Below are positions 25,756 through 35,793 of a stretch of DNA of 64,000 bases, piece by piece. A program made the position numbers and the translations under genes. Positions within the stretch are counted from its first letter, which is position 1, and each line of letters opens with the position of its first letter. The notes below the pieces were generated by a model. It was given only the letters and a program-made list of their open reading frames with translations. It did not search any database and was not told the origin of the DNA. The stretch is from contig CANNCZ010000001.1 in assembly GCA_947503275.1 (NCBI GenBank), positions 1,116,001 to 1,180,000 on the forward strand, read 5' to 3'. The stretch is from an uncultured Erythrobacter sp. Lineage in GTDB: Bacteria > Pseudomonadota > Alphaproteobacteria > Sphingomonadales > Sphingomonadaceae.

Positions 25756-27065
25756 TTGCCGGCTCCGTCCATAGGATGCTGGTCGGGCCATTTGATCTTG
25801 CGCTCTTTGGTCGCTTGCGCGGCTTGCTCTTTCAGATGCCATGGCAGTTCTTCGAATACGTCTTCGAACATGGTGTGGAAGGGATGGTGCAAACCATGGC
25901 CAAGGATGCCGTTCTTCTCGGCTTCTTTGGTGGTCGCCCTCACTTCCTCGGCGCACGCTTTGTCCATCGCGGCCTGACGATCCTCATCCCATTCGCCAAT
26001 CGCGATCAGGTGATTTTTGAGGCGCATGACGGGATCACCGAGTGGCCATTCCTCGCGCTCTTGCGCGCTGCGATACCCGCTCGGGTCATCCGATGTGGAG
26101 TGCCCCTCTGCGCGATATGTGAAGTATTCGATCAGGGTCGGCCCTTGGTTCGCCCGTGCGCGGTTCGCGGCCCATTGCTGAGCGGCGTAACATGCAAGCG
26201 CGTCGTTTCCATCGACCCTCAGACCCGCAAGGCCATAACCCAAAGCGCGCGCAGCAAAGGTGGTGCGCTCAGACCCGGCAAATCCGGAGAAGCTGGAGAT
26301 CGCCCATTGGTTGTTGATCACATTCAGGATCACCGGCGCGTTGTAAACGGTTGCGAATGTGCAGGCAGAGTGGAAGTCACCCTCTGCCGTGCTGCCTTCG
26401 CCCACCCAAGTCGCCGCGATCCGGCTGTCGCCCTTGATCGCACTCGCCATGGCCCAGCCAACCGCTTGCGGGGTTTGCGTGGCGAGGTTGCCTGAGATTG
26501 AGAAAAAACTGTGCTCGCGGCTCGAATACATGATCGGCAGCTGGCGACCTTTCAGCTTGTCGCCCTTGTTCGAGTAAATCTGATTGATCATCTCGATCAG
26601 CGGGTAACCGCGCGCAATCAGAATGCCCTGCTGGCGATAGCTGGGGAACACCATGTCATCTGACGCGAGCGCCATGGAGGAAGCAACGCTGGTTGCCTCT
26701 TCGCCGGTGCATTTCATGTAGAAGCTGGTTTTACCCTGACGCTGTCCGCGAAACATGCGCTCATCAAACGCGCGGACCATCGCCATATGACCGAGCATTG
26801 TGCGCAAAGTATCGGGATCAAGCTTCGGATCCCATGGCCCATGTGCCTTATCATCATCGCCCAACACGCGGACGAGATCATAGGCGAGGTCTTTCATATC
26901 GCCGGGCGCGCAGCCTTCGTCGGGACGCGGTTGCGCGCCAGCCTGGCTAACCTCGACATCGGCGAAGTTGACCGGATCGCCGGGACGGGATCGTGGCTCT
27001 GGCACGTGCAGCGCGAGCGCGGGGCGATTGTCACCGGGCGGGTTTGGATCGGCCTGGTCGGCCAT
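25752..27065 (-). CDS. bkdA1: 2-oxoisovalerate dehydrogenase E1, alpha subunit
   Basis: A 437-residue thiamine-diphosphate subunit. The TPP/Mg motif begins WVGEGSTAEGDFH and ends NNQWAIS. The phosphorylation-loop equivalent is YRAEGHSTSDDPSGYR. The N-terminal 60 residues are an extension rich in Pro and Asp seen in branched-chain E1 alpha proteins. GGGAGAG precedes the ATG by about 10 bases. It is the first gene of the E1a-E1b-E2 operon, which together feeds acyl-CoA into branched-chain catabolism. Confidence 0.93.
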   Translation of the reverse strand: MADQADPNPPGDNRPALALHVPEPRSRPGDPVNFADVEVSQAGAQPRPDEGCAPGDMKDLAYDLVRVLGDDDKAHGPWDPKLDPDTLRTMLGHMAMVRAFDERMFRGQRQGKTSFYMKCTGEEATSVASSMALASDDMVFPSYRQQGILIARGYPLIEMINQIYSNKGDKLKGRQLPIMYSSREHSFFSISGNLATQTPQAVGWAMASAIKGDSRIAATWVGEGSTAEGDFHSACTFATVYNAPVILNVINNQWAISSFSGFAGSERTTFAARALGYGLAGLRVDGNDALACYAAQQWAANRARANQGPTLIEYFTYRAEGHSTSDDPSGYRSAQEREEWPLGDPVMRLKNHLIAIGEWDEDRQAAMDKACAEEVRATTKEAEKNGILGHGLHHPFHTMFEDVFEELPWHLKEQAAQATKERKIKWPDQHPMDGAGK

Positions 27066-27138
27066 AGATCTGCTCTCCCAAAAGAGGTTGTTGAAAGAGC
27101 GCGTATGTCAGCAAATTCGCCCGGTCAAGGACACGAAA

Positions 27139-28083
27139 TCACACCGCAACAGGAGCCTTGATCGGGGGCAGCGGCGCGTAATCATGCACTACGAAATCCT
27201 CGATTTGGTAGTCGAAAATTGTTTCGGGCTTTCGCGTGATTTCAAATGTAGGGTTGCCCTGCGGCTCACGCGTTAGCTGTTCCTCGATCAAATGCGCATG
27301 GTTCAGGTAGAGGTGAACATCGCCACCCATCCACACCAACTCACCCGGCTCCAGCCCCGTCTGCTGCGCCATCATCCGAGTCAACAAAGCGGCCGACCAA
27401 AGGTTGAACGGCAGGCCGAGCGCGACATCACAGCTGCGTTGATAGAGGACGCAATTGAGGCGGTCACCCGCAACGTGGAATTGATAGGTCTTGTGGCACG
27501 GCGGCAGTGCCATCTGATCGAGTTCGGCCACATTCCACCCCTCGATGATGTGGCGGCGGCTGCTGGGATTGGTTTTGAGGCTCTCCACTACTTGGGCGAC
27601 CTGATTGATCCCCTCGCCGCGTTCAAACAAGCCATCTTTGCGATAGCGATAGGTCGGCCAATCGACCCATTGCTTCCCATAGACCGGTCCCAAATCACCC
27701 CAGCGCGCGGCAAACGCCTCATCATCGGCGATCCGTTCGACAAAGGCTTCAAGCGCCAGTTCCTCGCCCGTCTCTTTGACGTATCGCGCATGCGGCCACT
27801 CGTTCCAAATCTTGACGCCTTGCAACACCAGCGGGCGGATGTTGGTCTCGCCGGTCAGAAACCATAGCATCTCGCGCGTCGCGGTCTTCCAATAGACCCT
27901 CTTCGTCGTGAGCAGCGGCATCGCGCCATCGCCCAGATCATAACGAAGCTGCGCCCCGCAAATCGACCGCGTGCCGATCCCGGTGCGATCAGCGCGTTCG
28001 CTGCCGCTCTCCCAAATCTGTCGCATCAGATCGAGATATTGTTGTTCTGGATGAGTGGTGGTGTGAAGTGAAACGCTTACCAT
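27139..28083 (-). CDS. thyA: Thymidylate synthase
   Basis: A 314-residue enzyme making dTMP from dUMP with methylene-THF. Catalytic C196 lies in LPPCHKTYQF, the dUMP-binding Arg pair in SSRRHIIEGWN and the Asp/Asn of GLPFNLWS follow. Met at 28083 is chosen because family members start shortly before the HPEQQYLDLM helix; a longer frame adds 17 non-conserved residues. The protein is longer than the 264-residue E. coli enzyme because of an insert (about 105-150, ETGEELALEAFVERIADDE...), which is common to the longer bacterial class. Confidence 0.95.
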   Translation of the reverse strand: MVSVSLHTTTHPEQQYLDLMRQIWESGSERADRTGIGTRSICGAQLRYDLGDGAMPLLTTKRVYWKTATREMLWFLTGETNIRPLVLQGVKIWNEWPHARYVKETGEELALEAFVERIADDEAFAARWGDLGPVYGKQWVDWPTYRYRKDGLFERGEGINQVAQVVESLKTNPSSRRHIIEGWNVAELDQMALPPCHKTYQFHVAGDRLNCVLYQRSCDVALGLPFNLWSAALLTRMMAQQTGLEPGELVWMGGDVHLYLNHAHLIEEQLTREPQGNPTFEITRKPETIFDYQIEDFVVHDYAPLPPIKAPVAV

Positions 28084-28145
28084 GAGGCAAACTATAGAGC
28101 CGCACAGCCGCGCTTTCCACCCGGCCATCCACACCTACGCACTGA

Positions 28146-28625
28146 TCAAACGATAGCGTCCGCTACAAAGCCAAGCGCAATCGTCAGAGCGCCCAACCCC
28201 ACCGACAATTGCCAACGCAGGCGGATAAAATCGGGGGCCGCAAAGCCCAAAGCCCGGTCCACCAGCGGCGACAATGCGATCAACGCGCCCAGATACAACA
28301 GCGCAGGCCCCGGCCAATCCCACCCAAACGTCCAAGGCAGAAACAGCGCGACCGCTAACAAGCTGGGCATGACCGCGACCAGATACGCGCCCGCCCCCGC
28401 GCCTCCATTTCGTGAGCCGTTGGCAATCGCCTGCCCCCACCACACTCCGCCAAGGAAGCTGAAAATCGCCGCCGCATAACCAAAGCCACCCGCTAGCGCG
28501 GTGTAGGCGTATTCGTGCCCACTGGCCGACAATGCGACACAGATGATCTGCGGCAACAGCCCGGCATAGCCGAGCCAACGGGATGCAGGAGTAAGAGAGG
28601 GCGTGAGCGAAGTTTGCGTGTCCAT
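28146..28625 (-). CDS. DUF3429 membrane protein
   Basis: A 159-residue inner-membrane protein with about five helices, matching DUF3429: ASRWLGYAGLLPQIICVAL at the start, then GYAAAIFSFLGGVWWG, and late LRWQLSVGLGALTIALGF. The ATG at 28625 is chosen because the longer frame runs antisense through the divergent SDR gene. A different minus-strand frame over the same bases (28135-28677) lacks a family match. Function unknown. Confidence 0.85.
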   Translation of the reverse strand: MDTQTSLTPSLTPASRWLGYAGLLPQIICVALSASGHEYAYTALAGGFGYAAAIFSFLGGVWWGQAIANGSRNGGAGAGAYLVAVMPSLLAVALFLPWTFGWDWPGPALLYLGALIALSPLVDRALGFAAPDFIRLRWQLSVGLGALTIALGFVADAIV

Positions 28626-28703
28626 GATGCGTGAAACCGCGCGGTGGCGCTGCCGGTTCCCGCGAACCTTGCGGCATAGCGAGAATTGCGCCACCCCTCG
28701 CCC

Positions 28704-29477
28704 ATGAATATTTTCGATCTTTCGGGCCATGTGGCCATTATCACTGGCGGCAATGGCGGTATCGGGCTGAGCATGGCGCGCGGTTTGGTGAAGGCAGGCG
28801 CGAATGTCGCGATCTGGGCACGCAATGAGGCGAAGAATGCCGCCGCTTTGGAAGAACTCAGCGCATTCGGCGCAGGAGAAGCCATCGCGCTGACCTGCGA
28901 TGTGGTGGATGATGCTCAGGTTGAGGGAGCGATGGCGGCAACGCTGGAGCGGTTTGGCCGGGTCGATAGCGCCTTTGCCAATGCGGGCGTTTCGGGCGCT
29001 GGTTCGCGAATCCCGGACATGACCTCCGAAGGCTGGGACCAAACAATGGCCGTCAATGCACGCGGCCCTGCACTCGTCTATAAACACGCATCGCGACATA
29101 TGATTGAGCGTGCGGAAAATGGCGATGCGGGCGGAAAATTGATCGTCACGTCATCCGGCCAATCGATCATGGGCGTCAACAAAAGCAGCGACTACGCCGC
29201 CTCGAAAGCCGCCGTAAACGGCCTGACCCGCGGCGCAGCATTCGAACTGGCACGGTATCAGATCACAGCGAATGCGCTGCTCTTTGGCTATTACGAAACC
29301 GAGATAACCGCCAACGCCAATCCCAAATTCGCGCAATGGATAAAAGCACGCGTACCGCTTGGCAGAGCGGGCGATCATGAGGGGCTTGAAGGGCTGGCCG
29401 TGTTCTATGCCTCTCCGCATAGCGACTATATCACCGGCCAATGCCTGCCAGTGGATGGCGGGCTTTGCATCAGTTGA
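28704..29477 (+). CDS. Short-chain dehydrogenase/reductase
   Basis: A 257-residue NAD(P)-dependent oxidoreductase. The cofactor loop TGGNGGIG is at 14-21, NAG at 93-95, N118, and the catalytic Ser (150s), Y164 and K168 (YAASK). The C-terminal PVDGG is typical. The residue after the second strand (ARNE) suggests NADP is possible. It is divergent from the DUF3429 gene with a 78-base gap. The substrate cannot be told; gluconate-5-dehydrogenase-like and ketoreductase relatives share these motifs. Confidence 0.9.
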   Translation: MNIFDLSGHVAIITGGNGGIGLSMARGLVKAGANVAIWARNEAKNAAALEELSAFGAGEAIALTCDVVDDAQVEGAMAATLERFGRVDSAFANAGVSGAGSRIPDMTSEGWDQTMAVNARGPALVYKHASRHMIERAENGDAGGKLIVTSSGQSIMGVNKSSDYAASKAAVNGLTRGAAFELARYQITANALLFGYYETEITANANPKFAQWIKARVPLGRAGDHEGLEGLAVFYASPHSDYITGQCLPVDGGLCIS

Positions 29478-29612
29478 TCAATGGCGGCTAAACGCACAAC
29501 TAAGCAATTGGTTCCCAATACTTTTCTGGAACAATTTGGCCAGACCGTCCGTTGATTGGTCATACAGCGACGCGATCAACGTATCGCAAACGACATTCTA
29601 ACGGAGGCACTC

Positions 29613-29795
29613 TTGCTCGAACTTATTACCCTTATCGCCACTATCCTTATCCCACCATTGGGCGTTGCGCTGAAAAAGGGTCTGAGCACTGATTTCTGGA
29701 TCAACCTAATCCTGACGCTGTTGTTCTTCGTCCCTGGCTTGATCCACGCCGTTTATGTCAATTACATCGCAGGCGGCACAAGCCGAATCGCGTAA
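29613..29795 (+). CDS. Pmp3/YqaE-family membrane peptide
   Basis: A 60-residue proteolipid with two hydrophobic helices around a short turn: LELITLIATILIPPLGVAL, then STDFWINLILTLLFFVPGLI, and the family end HAVYVNYI. The start is TTG 29613, set by a GGAGG at 29603-29607 five bases upstream; the in-frame ATG further up has none. Relatives respond to salt and membrane stress and affect membrane potential. A strong terminator follows. Confidence 0.85.
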   Translation: MLELITLIATILIPPLGVALKKGLSTDFWINLILTLLFFVPGLIHAVYVNYIAGGTSRIA

Positions 29796-29856
29796 CGCGG
29801 CGCCATAAATTTTCTTCGATTTTTCGCGATTTTCATCGTTTTTTGCAGTCGAGCGG

Positions 29857-29892
29857 CGCGGGCCTGGGATATTTCCTGGGCCCGCGTCGTTT
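29857..29892 (+). terminator. Intrinsic terminator after the Pmp3 gene
   Basis: CGCGGGCC (29857-29864) pairs with GGCCCGCG (29879-29886). The stem continues through TGGGA / TCCTG around a TATT loop. The tail TCGTTTTGT follows. It lies between the Pmp3-type gene and the UbiB-like gene. Confidence 0.75.
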
Positions 29893-29923
29893 TGTATCCA
29901 GGATCGTGATAAAGGCTCATTCA

Positions 29924-31312
29924 ATGGACGACGACACATTCGAAGAACCGGGCGCAGAGCGATCACGCGCTGATAAAGCGAGAGAGCGCGCCGTACCCTC
30001 GGGACGCCTTTCGCGTTTCGGCACATTCGGGCGGCTTGTCGGCGGCGTTGCAGGCGGGATGGCAGCGGAGGGTGCGCGGCGGTTGACCAGTGGTGAAAGT
30101 CTCTCCCCACGCGACCTGATCCTGACCCCCGGCAATGTTCAACGGATGACTGACCGGCTTGCCCACCTTCGCGGTGCAGCGATGAAGATGGGGCAAATGA
30201 TCAGCCTTGATTCCGGCGATTTCCTTCCGCCAGAACTGGCCAAAATCCTAGCGACCCTGCGCGATCAGGCGAACTTTATGCCGACAAAACAGCTTGATAC
30301 CGTGCTCCGGTCGGAATGGGGGCCGGATTGGCGGCGTCAGTTCAAATGGTTCAACCCACGCCCGATTGCGGCGGCGAGCATCGGCCAGGTGCACAAGGCA
30401 CTGACCCGAGACGGCGAACTGCTCGCGATCAAAGTGCAATATCCCGGCGTTGCCAAAAGCATCGACAGCGATGTCGACAATGTGATGACACTGCTCAAAG
30501 TCGCCGGCTTTGCGCCGCCCGAATTGGAGATCGACCGATTGCTAGCGGCGGCGAAACAGCAGCTGCACGAGGAAGCCGATTACCAGCGCGAAGGCGCACA
30601 AATGGCGCTGTATCGTGAGCAACTCGCGGGCACTGAGGGCTTTGTGGTGCCGACGTTGCACGAGGGGCTCACGCGCGGAACGATCCTTGCGATGAGTTTT
30701 GAAGAAGGCGTCAGCATCGAAGAACTGGAGAATGAGACGCCTGAGCGCCGCGATTCCACGATGGAGCGCTTGATGCAGTTAGTCGCGCGCGAATTGTTCG
30801 ATTTTGGCGTAATGCAGACCGACCCGAACTTTGCCAATTTCCGCTTTCGCAAAGAGACAGGTGAAATCATCCTGCTCGACTTTGGCGCGTGCCGTTCGGT
30901 CGACCCCGATGTAGCCAATGGCTATCGCAAGATGTTGATCGCAGGGCTAAAAGGCGACCGCGAACAGGTCCTCGCCGCGACTATCGAGTCCGGTTTCATG
31001 ATGCCGATCGTTGCCGAGAAACACCCCGAGCGCGTCGGCAAGATGATCGACATCGTCATCAATGAAATGCGCGAAGACAAACCCTTCGATTTCGGTGACC
31101 GCGCATTCGTTCCGCTGCTGCGCGACGAGGGCATGGAGATCGCCAAAGATAAAGACACGTGGGCCTTTCCACCCATCGAAACGCTCTTCGTCCAACGCAA
31201 GGTTAGCGGCACTGCGCTGCTGGGCGCACGGCTCAAAGCAAAGGTCAATATCCGCCGCATGACAGAGGAGGTGATAGCAAGCACCAAACCTCTGCCCGCA
31301 AGAGCAGCTTAA
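29924..31312 (+). CDS. ABC1/UbiB-family atypical kinase
   Basis: A 462-residue protein-kinase-like ATPase of the ABC1 (AarF/UbiB/COQ8) family, tied to ubiquinone biosynthesis or lipid handling at the membrane. Visible motifs are KMGQM (family-specific KxGQ loop), AAASIGQVH (Ala-rich nucleotide loop), AIKVQYPG with the ATP-binding Lys, EADYQREG, and the catalytic-loop equivalent QTDPNFANFRF followed by DFGACR. The Asn-Phe form of the loop is that of the AarF-like rather than the UbiB-proper subgroup. AAAGG lies 8 bases before ATG 29924. Its TAA overlaps the DUF885 stop (TTAA, 31309-31312). Confidence 0.88.
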   Translation: MDDDTFEEPGAERSRADKARERAVPSGRLSRFGTFGRLVGGVAGGMAAEGARRLTSGESLSPRDLILTPGNVQRMTDRLAHLRGAAMKMGQMISLDSGDFLPPELAKILATLRDQANFMPTKQLDTVLRSEWGPDWRRQFKWFNPRPIAAASIGQVHKALTRDGELLAIKVQYPGVAKSIDSDVDNVMTLLKVAGFAPPELEIDRLLAAAKQQLHEEADYQREGAQMALYREQLAGTEGFVVPTLHEGLTRGTILAMSFEEGVSIEELENETPERRDSTMERLMQLVARELFDFGVMQTDPNFANFRFRKETGEIILLDFGACRSVDPDVANGYRKMLIAGLKGDREQVLAATIESGFMMPIVAEKHPERVGKMIDIVINEMREDKPFDFGDRAFVPLLRDEGMEIAKDKDTWAFPPIETLFVQRKVSGTALLGARLKAKVNIRRMTEEVIASTKPLPARAA

Positions 31313-33078
31313 CCGGCGTTCTCAGCCAACTCCGCCGCGATCCAGCGATCCACATGCGCCTCCAGCACGGAAAGCGGAATCGCTCCGTTCTCGAGCACCG
31401 TGTCATGGAACGCCCGTAGATCGAAACCCGCGCCCAACGCTTCTTCAGCCCGCTCACGCAATTCGCGGATTTTCAGCTCGCCGACTTTGTAAGCCAGCGC
31501 TTGACCCGGCCACGTCATGTAGCGGTTGACCTCGGCATCGATATTAGCGGGCGAAAGTGCAGTGTTGTCGAGCATATAGGTGACCGCTTGGCTCTTGGGC
31601 CAACCCTTCGAATGCAGGCCGGTGTCGACCACCAACCGGGTCGCGCGCCACATCTCGTAGGAGAGCCGCCCCATTTCCTTGGCGGGCGTATCGTAAATGC
31701 CCATCTCAATTCCGAGCCGCTCTGAATAGAGCCCCCAACCTTCCACAAATGCGGTAAAAAATGTTCCATTTGCACGCAGGGGATGGATGTCTAGCTCTTG
31801 CTGCAATGCGATCTGCAAGTGGTGTCCCGGCATCGCCTCGTGCACTCCCAATGCGGGCAATTCCCACAAGGGGCGTTGGTCAAGCTCAGTCAGGTTCAAC
31901 CGGTATATCCCCGCTTGCCCATTCTCCAAAGCGCCCGGTTCGTAATAGGCGGTGGTGTTCCCCGGCGCGACCGCTGCTGGCATGGCTTGCACGGTGTATG
32001 GCTGACGCGGGAGGGTACCGAACAATTGGGGCAGGAACCCGTCGATGTGCTTGGCGAGAGCCTGTGTGTAGCGCAGATATTCGCCTTCGTCGGTCATGTA
32101 ATATTGCGGGTCAGTGCGCAGGTGCTCGATAAAAGCCTCGCGAGTATCGAACCCAGCCTCGGCGGCGACTTCCTCCATCTCGGCCCGGATGCGTGCGACT
32201 TCGGACAGGCCCAGCTGGTGCACCTCATCCGGCGTCATATCGGTCGTTGTGAAGCTGCGCACGCGATAGGCATAGTAATCGTCGCCTCCCGGTGTTGCGA
32301 GCACGCCGGGCGTCCCCTCACGGCAATTGGGCTCGTATTCCTCGGTGTAGAATTCGTAAAACTCAGTATACCCTGTCAGCACTGATCCGGTGATCGCAGC
32401 CTCAGCGCGGGTCTTTAACTCCTCCCATTCTGTATCACCTATTGAGGCCGGTTTTTCGCCAGCAAATGGCTGCCATAATGTCGATTGCGTGTGATCATCG
32501 ACAATGCGCGTTGCAAAGCGCGCCCCAAAGCCCTCCATCGGTTCGCACGGCTGAGTCAGTCCACGGGCAACCGCCTCACGGCTGCGCGCAATCCCAGCTT
32601 CGTTGTAGGCCTCAAAGCGCTCTAACCGACTGACATAGCTTTCAAAATCTGCACCAGTAAACAGGGGCGTGCGGTAGGGGAGCGAGTCCAGACCATAGAA
32701 CCAGCCGCCACGATTGGTGAACAGGATATAACGACTGTGATCGTGCGCGCTGGCGGCGATAAAATCCTCCAGACTGGTTTTGAGCACATCGTAATCAACC
32801 TGAAGCTCTACACTCAAGGCTTCTGGGTCAATCGCCTCCAAAGCGGCCAAATGCGCGCGCGCTCCCGCAACTTGTTGCTCATATTTGGCGAGCGACAAAT
32901 CGCCCAACTGCCCATCCCCGCGCTGGTCACCAACACTGGTCGCCAAAAGCGGCGCGTCATTCAGCGTGACCTGCCAAACCTCCTCACGCAAACTCTCATA
33001 ATCCTCCGTTGGACCAGCCAATGCGGGGGTAAAGGGCAAAGCGGCCAAGATCAGGCCAGAGAGGAGATTATGATACAA
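31309..33078 (-). CDS. DUF885 family secreted zinc-peptidase-like protein
   Basis: A 589-residue periplasmic protein. Signal peptide [21 protein letters not shown] is cut near residue 21. The metalloprotease-like motif HEAMPGHH is at 413-420, with a downstream Glu in [13 protein letters not shown] as third ligand. DUF885 proteins resemble M32 carboxypeptidases in fold. The start codon is TTG at 33078 with AAGGGG seven bases upstream. It is divergent from the phosphatase gene with only about 65 bases between. Substrate unknown. Confidence 0.87.
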   Translation of the reverse strand: MYHNLLSGLILAALPFTPALAGPTEDYESLREEVWQVTLNDAPLLATSVGDQRGDGQLGDLSLAKYEQQVAGARAHLAALEAIDPEALSVELQVDYDVLKTSLEDFIAASAHDHSRYILFTNRGGWFYGLDSLPYRTPLFTGADFESYVSRLERFEAYNEAGIARSREAVARGLTQPCEPMEGFGARFATRIVDDHTQSTLWQPFAGEKPASIGDTEWEELKTRAEAAITGSVLTGYTEFYEFYTEEYEPNCREGTPGVLATPGGDDYYAYRVRSFTTTDMTPDEVHQLGLSEVARIRAEMEEVAAEAGFDTREAFIEHLRTDPQYYMTDEGEYLRYTQALAKHIDGFLPQLFGTLPRQPYTVQAMPAAVAPGNTTAYYEPGALENGQAGIYRLNLTELDQRPLWELPALGVHEAMPGHHLQIALQQELDIHPLRANGTFFTAFVEGWGLYSERLGIEMGIYDTPAKEMGRLSYEMWRATRLVVDTGLHSKGWPKSQAVTYMLDNTALSPANIDAEVNRYMTWPGQALAYKVGELKIRELRERAEEALGAGFDLRAFHDTVLENGAIPLSVLEAHVDRWIAAELAENAG

Positions 33079-33143
33079 TTTTTAGCCCCTTTTTCAGATT
33101 GTTATTCTTGCAATGTCGGAATGCTTTACACTAAGTGACCGTG

Positions 33144-33644
33144 ATGAACGGTGCTGCGTCTTCCAAACCCACTATCCTTTTTGTGTGCCTCGGCAATATT
33201 TGTCGTTCGCCAATGGCCGAAGGAATGCTGCGTGAAGCGGCGGCCAAAGCGGGTCTGGATATCACCGTCGATTCGGCTGGCACCGCCGATTATCATGTGA
33301 ACGATCCGCCTGATCCCCGCGCCATCGCCACTGCCCGCGCGCATGGCGTCGACATATCCGGCGCGCGTGGCCGCAGGTTGGCTGACGAAGATTTTCACGC
33401 ATTCACCCATATCTTTGCCTTGGATAAAGCCAATATGGCAGGGATCAAGGCGCGCGCGCCGCGCCATGCAACTGCGAGCCTCTCATTGGTGCTGGATGCA
33501 GTGGCAGGAAGCCACGGTCATGGCGTTGATGATCCCTATTACGGGGATGAGGCCGGATTCGAGGAATGCTGGCAATCCCTACGCGGCGCAATCGATGCGA
33601 TGGTAGTGGAATTCGCGAACAAAGGTGTCGACGCGCGCTTCTAA
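33144..33644 (+). CDS. Low-molecular-weight protein-tyrosine phosphatase
   Basis: A 166-residue phosphatase. The P-loop CLGNICRS is at residues 15-22 (C15 nucleophile, R21), and the general acid is in DDPYYGDEAGFEECW. Bacterial relatives act on tyrosine kinases of polysaccharide export or on low-mass phosphoesters. An in-frame GTG at 33135 would add three residues. No ribosome-binding site is clear before either start, so the exact N-terminus is open and a leaderless message is possible. Confidence 0.9.
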   Translation: MNGAASSKPTILFVCLGNICRSPMAEGMLREAAAKAGLDITVDSAGTADYHVNDPPDPRAIATARAHGVDISGARGRRLADEDFHAFTHIFALDKANMAGIKARAPRHATASLSLVLDAVAGSHGHGVDDPYYGDEAGFEECWQSLRGAIDAMVVEFANKGVDARF

Positions 33645-33661
33645 CAACGCGTCATGCGCTT

Positions 33662-35737
33662 TTAACCGCCGCGCAACAATTGCACGCCCCAATCCCGCTC
33701 AAACAAATACAGCAATATCCGCGCCGCCTCGCCGCGCTCTGAGGTCAGTCCACCATCACGCTCGATCAACAATCGCGCATCCGCATGGGCGATGGGCAGC
33801 ATCTGTTGCACTTGATCGAGATCCGCGATCCGAAACGCCGCATCTCCCGATTGCCGCGTACCCAGCACTTCGCCGCCACCGCGCAGTTCAAGGTCTTCTT
33901 CTGCGATGCGAAAACCATCCTGAGTCTCTCGCATCAAAGCGAGGCGTTTTTGTGCGGTTTCGCTCAATTCACTGCCGCGCAGCAAAAGGCAGCGGCTCTT
34001 TTCACTCCCTCGCCCCACACGACCGCGCAATTGGTGAAGCTGTGCCAGACCAAAGCGCTCCGCCTGTTCGATGACCATCAGAGTGGAGGATGGCACATCA
34101 ACACCCACCTCAATCACCGTAGTCGCCACAAGCAGTTTCGCCTGACCACTGGCAAAGCGCTCCATATTCGCGTCCTTGACTTCCGGTTTTAGTTGGCCGT
34201 GGACCATCACGACATCATCGCCAAACCGCTCAGCCAGTTCGGCATAGCGCGCCTCTGCGGCAGCAATGTCTGACGCTTGGAATGAGCCATTGGCCTCTCG
34301 CACCATAGGGCACACCCAATAGGCCTGTTGTCCGGTGGCCAAATGCCGCTGAACCCCCGCGATAACGTCTTCGGCGCGGTCTTGGGAGACGACCAGCGTA
34401 TCAATCGCCTGCCTACCCGGCGGCAGTTCATCCAGGCGGCTCACATCCATCTCGCCATATTGCGCAAGGGTCAGGCTGCGTGGGATAGGTGTAGCGGTCA
34501 TCGCCAGCGTATGTGGCGCGCGCTTACCCTTCCCCGCCAGTGCGAGGCGTTGTGCAACGCCAAAGCGGTGTTGTTCATCAATCACCACAAGGCCAAGATC
34601 CTTGTAAGCAACGCTGTCCTGAAAAATCGCATGAGTGCCGACCAGAATGTCGATTGTCCCTTGGAGCAAACCCATCAACAGCCCCTCGCGCTCTTTACCC
34701 TTCGCCCGGCCTGTCAGCAGCGCAACCTCAACACCGGTGGGCGCAGCCATCGTGCGCAAGGTCTCAAAATGTTGCCGCGCGAGGATTTCGGTGGGAGCCA
34801 GCAGCGCGGCCTGTTTGCCCGCTTCATTCGCAATCAGCATCGCCTCCAGCGCCACCACCGTTTTTCCTGCGCCAACATCCCCTTGCAGCAGCCTAAGCAT
34901 CGGCGCCTCTTGCTGAAGGTCACCTTCAATCTCGCTGACCGATCGTTTCTGCGCTCCCGTCATCTCAAACGGCAGGGAAAGCTTCGCGCGCAATGCTCCA
35001 TCGCCTTTGAGAGCCTGCCCCTTGCGCCGCCGCCCTTCAGCTTTAACCATCAGCAACGCCAACGAATTGGCGAGCAGCTCATCGTAGGCCAGCCGGTCGC
35101 GCGCTTCCTTATGCATGTCCTTATGCGCCAGATGCATCGCATCGCGCCAATTCGGCCAGTTCACCGCATCAAATTGTCCCGGCTCGATCCACTCAGGCAA
35201 ATCAGGCAGACGCTCAATCGATTGCGCAACCAACGCCCCGATGCGCTGCTGCGTCAGCCCCTCTGACAGAGCATACACCGGCTCATTCATGCGTCCCAGA
35301 TGCGCGGCGGAGGTCTCCTCAACATGATCGGGATGCACGATCTGGAGCATATCGCCATACCGGTCGAGGCGCCCGGCAACCCAGCGCTTCTCTCCCACAG
35401 GCAGCTGTTTCTTGGCCGTGTAAGAGGCGCGCCCAAAGTATGTGAGCGCGCAGATATTGCCCGCATCATCCTGAGCCATAACCCGGTACGGCCCGCGCCC
35501 CGGATTGTAAGGCGCACGATGCTCTGTAGCGGTCAGGGCGATGATGACCTGCTCCCCCTCTGCCCCTTCACCCAAGTCCGCAATCGCCCGGCGCGAGACG
35601 AAGCGTTCAGGCAGGTGATAGGCGATATCCTTGATCCGCGTCAGGCCCAGCTTCTCTAGCGGCTTGGCCATTTTCGGCCCGACACCATCCAGCGTCTGGC
35701 TTTCAGCAAAGATCGGGTTGAGAATATCAGGACGCAT
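33662..35737 (-). CDS. recG: ATP-dependent DNA helicase RecG
   Basis: A 691-residue branch-migration helicase for stalled forks and Holliday junctions. The N-terminal wedge/OB domain (about 60-170), Walker A GDVGAGKT, DEQH box VVIDEQHRFG, and motifs SATPIPR-like (TATPIPRSLT), VGVDVPSSTLM and QLHQLRGRVGRG are all present. The C-terminal TRG region ends in LELRGGGEVLGTRQSG. It is divergent from sdhE with a 56-base gap. Confidence 0.97.
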   Translation of the reverse strand: MRPDILNPIFAESQTLDGVGPKMAKPLEKLGLTRIKDIAYHLPERFVSRRAIADLGEGAEGEQVIIALTATEHRAPYNPGRGPYRVMAQDDAGNICALTYFGRASYTAKKQLPVGEKRWVAGRLDRYGDMLQIVHPDHVEETSAAHLGRMNEPVYALSEGLTQQRIGALVAQSIERLPDLPEWIEPGQFDAVNWPNWRDAMHLAHKDMHKEARDRLAYDELLANSLALLMVKAEGRRRKGQALKGDGALRAKLSLPFEMTGAQKRSVSEIEGDLQQEAPMLRLLQGDVGAGKTVVALEAMLIANEAGKQAALLAPTEILARQHFETLRTMAAPTGVEVALLTGRAKGKEREGLLMGLLQGTIDILVGTHAIFQDSVAYKDLGLVVIDEQHRFGVAQRLALAGKGKRAPHTLAMTATPIPRSLTLAQYGEMDVSRLDELPPGRQAIDTLVVSQDRAEDVIAGVQRHLATGQQAYWVCPMVREANGSFQASDIAAAEARYAELAERFGDDVVMVHGQLKPEVKDANMERFASGQAKLLVATTVIEVGVDVPSSTLMVIEQAERFGLAQLHQLRGRVGRGSEKSRCLLLRGSELSETAQKRLALMRETQDGFRIAEEDLELRGGGEVLGTRQSGDAAFRIADLDQVQQMLPIAHADARLLIERDGGLTSERGEAARILLYLFERDWGVQLLRGG

Positions 35738-35793
35738 AGCGCACCGCTTATAGCCGCTTGCGCCGGTTCTGCGAGTGCCTTACTCCGCCCGGC

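Noticed and set aside
28135..28677. Alternative 180-residue minus-strand frame over the DUF3429 gene
   Set aside because: The other frame (28146-28625) gives membrane helices and a DUF3429 match; this one is out of frame with it.
34328..35266. 312-residue plus-strand frame opposite recG
   Set aside because: Shadow of a certain helicase gene; His/Arg/Gln-rich with no motif.
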